A stretch of DNA of 64,000 nt from Streptomyces katrae (GTDB lineage Bacteria > Actinomycetota > Actinomycetes > Streptomycetales > Streptomycetaceae): the NCBI RefSeq assembly GCF_000717655.1, contig NZ_JNZY01000006.1:62001-126000 (forward strand), written 5' to 3'. The notes beneath the pieces were generated by a model. The model saw nothing but the letters and a program-made list of their open reading frames with translations, searched no databases and was not told the origin of the DNA. Below, piece after piece: positions 63,189 to 64,000 of the stretch. Position 1 is the first letter of the stretch; every line of letters starts with the position of its first letter. The translations under genes and the position numbers were made by a program.

Positions 63189-64000
63189 TCAGAGGGCGGC
63201 CACCTCGATGCGGTCCTCGACCGGGGCGTAGCCCAGGCGCTGGTACACGCCGTTGCTGGTCGGGTTGGCCAGGTCCGTGAAGAGCAGCACCTCCGAGGCG
63301 CCGGCCGCGTACGCCGCTTCGCTCACCGCGTACGTGACCCCGGCGGCGTAGCCGCGCCCGCGGAGCTCCGGCGGGGTGTACACGGGGCCGACGCGGGCGG
63401 CCGAGCCGATCGGGCGGAAGAACCCGGCCATCGACACCGGCCTCCCGGCGTCCTCCCAGAGCAGCACGCCCCCGTACGAGAGCCGGTCGCGCAGGGAGGC
63501 CTCGGAGGGGCCGCCCGGCTCCCCGGTCTCCCGCTTGAAGGCGCCGGCCCAGTCCATCAGCAGCGGCAGATCGGCCTCGGCGGCGGCCCGGGCCCGCCCG
63601 GCCGGGGCGGGATCCGGGGCGACGAGTCCGGCGAGCCGGTACAGGCGGTGCTCCTGGGTGACCTCGCTCGGCCTCCCCCAGGCCGCGGCCAGCGCCTCCG
63701 CGTCGCGGCGGCGGGCGTTCAGCGCCTCGACCCCGGCGAGGAGCGGCTCGGCGGCGAGCGCGGCCCCCAGGCCGCGGACGGCCCCGTCCGGCAGCGCCCC
63801 GATCAGCAGCGGGAACGGCGGGGTGCACAGCAGGGCGCCGTCGACGCTCCCGTCGGCGCCGGTCCACCAGCCGAAGAAGGGCTTCGCGGACCCGTAGGCG
63901 TCCGGGCCGCGCCGCTCCAGCGCGTCGGTCACGGTCAGCAGCGTGGTGTTGGCGACGGGCTCGCCGGCCACCGCCCGGCCCGCCGCGGCCCGATAGGCCG
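63189..64000 (-). CDS. GNAT-family N-acetyltransferase (5' end outside window)
   Basis: At least 260 residues. The acetyl-CoA fold is in the C-terminal part: RVGPVYTPPELRGRGYAAGVTYAVSE carries the pyrophosphate loop R-G-R-G-Y-A, followed by LFTDLANPTSNGVYQRLGY. A GTG at 63971 is possible, but the frame stays open to the window edge with gene-like residues (AYRAAAGRAVAGEP), so the true start is probably outside. Substrate unknown. Confidence 0.85.
   Translation of the reverse strand, partial: AYRAAAGRAVAGEPVANTTLLTVTDALERRGPDAYGSAKPFFGWWTGADGSVDGALLCTPPFPLLIGALPDGAVRGLGAALAAEPLLAGVEALNARRRDAEALAAAWGRPSEVTQEHRLYRLAGLVAPDPAPAGRARAAAEADLPLLMDWAGAFKRETGEPGGPSEASLRDRLSYGGVLLWEDAGRPVSMAGFFRPIGSAARVGPVYTPPELRGRGYAAGVTYAVSEAAYAAGASEVLLFTDLANPTSNGVYQRLGYAPVEDRIEVAAL

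Overview
The window is high-GC DNA with very high third-position GC, rare TTA codons, XRE/DUF397 pairs and PQQ-propeller Ser/Thr kinases, all typical of a Streptomyces or close streptomycete chromosome. No rRNA, tRNA, CRISPR array, integrase or insertion sequence was recognised.

Region 1 (about 1-26,430) is a defence island built on a type 2 BREX (Pgl) system read on the minus strand. The first block is pglW and pglX (26,041-17,766). A small XRE/DUF397 module with two short genes follows (15,921-17,703). The second block runs from a DUF2075-type nuclease/helicase through pglY, pglZ, an AIPR-family protein, brxD and the Lhr-like helicase brxHI (15,734-1,599). A convergent plus-strand gene (143-1,552) encodes an unrecognised protein with a nuclease-like motif. 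All six core BREX-2 genes are present and look intact. The unusual part is the accessory set: the AIPR gene lies inside the operon between pglZ and brxD, the DUF2075 gene leads it, and the extra nuclease-like gene sits at the end. With the NERD domain of PglW, four proteins of the island carry PD-(D/E)xK-like signatures. The central part of pglX is clearly AT-richer than its flanks, as expected for an exchanged target-recognition region.

Region 2 (26,468-38,721) is chromosomal. It holds a minus-strand trio of two transmembrane Ser/Thr kinases with PQQ-type propellers and a degenerate pseudokinase between them, an Lrp/AsnC regulator divergent from an L-asparaginase gene, and the methylmalonyl-CoA mutase operon mutA-mutB-meaB.

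Region 3 (38,722-45,297) is a sulfonate-sulfur scavenging operon: TauD-type dioxygenase, FMN reductase, ABC importer (binding protein, ATPase, permease) and an NtaA/SnaA/DszA-type monooxygenase. A 33-codon reading frame with three cysteine codons, apparently leaderless, precedes it and may be an attenuator.

Region 4 (45,361-52,411) is mixed: a quinone-oxidoreductase/DUF2470 pair behind a strong iron box, a SepF-like protein, an ATPase coupled to a MazG-like hydrolase, a DUF6099-type protein, an F420-type oxidoreductase and a homocysteine methyltransferase. Region 5 (52,728-56,752) is the bacterial Hen1-Pnkp RNA repair cassette. Region 6 (56,915-64,000) has a small secreted protein, arginine deiminase and ornithine carbamoyltransferase, an enoyl-CoA hydratase with a bifunctional salicylyl-CoA hydroxylase/oxidoreductase, and a GNAT acetyltransferase that runs off the window.
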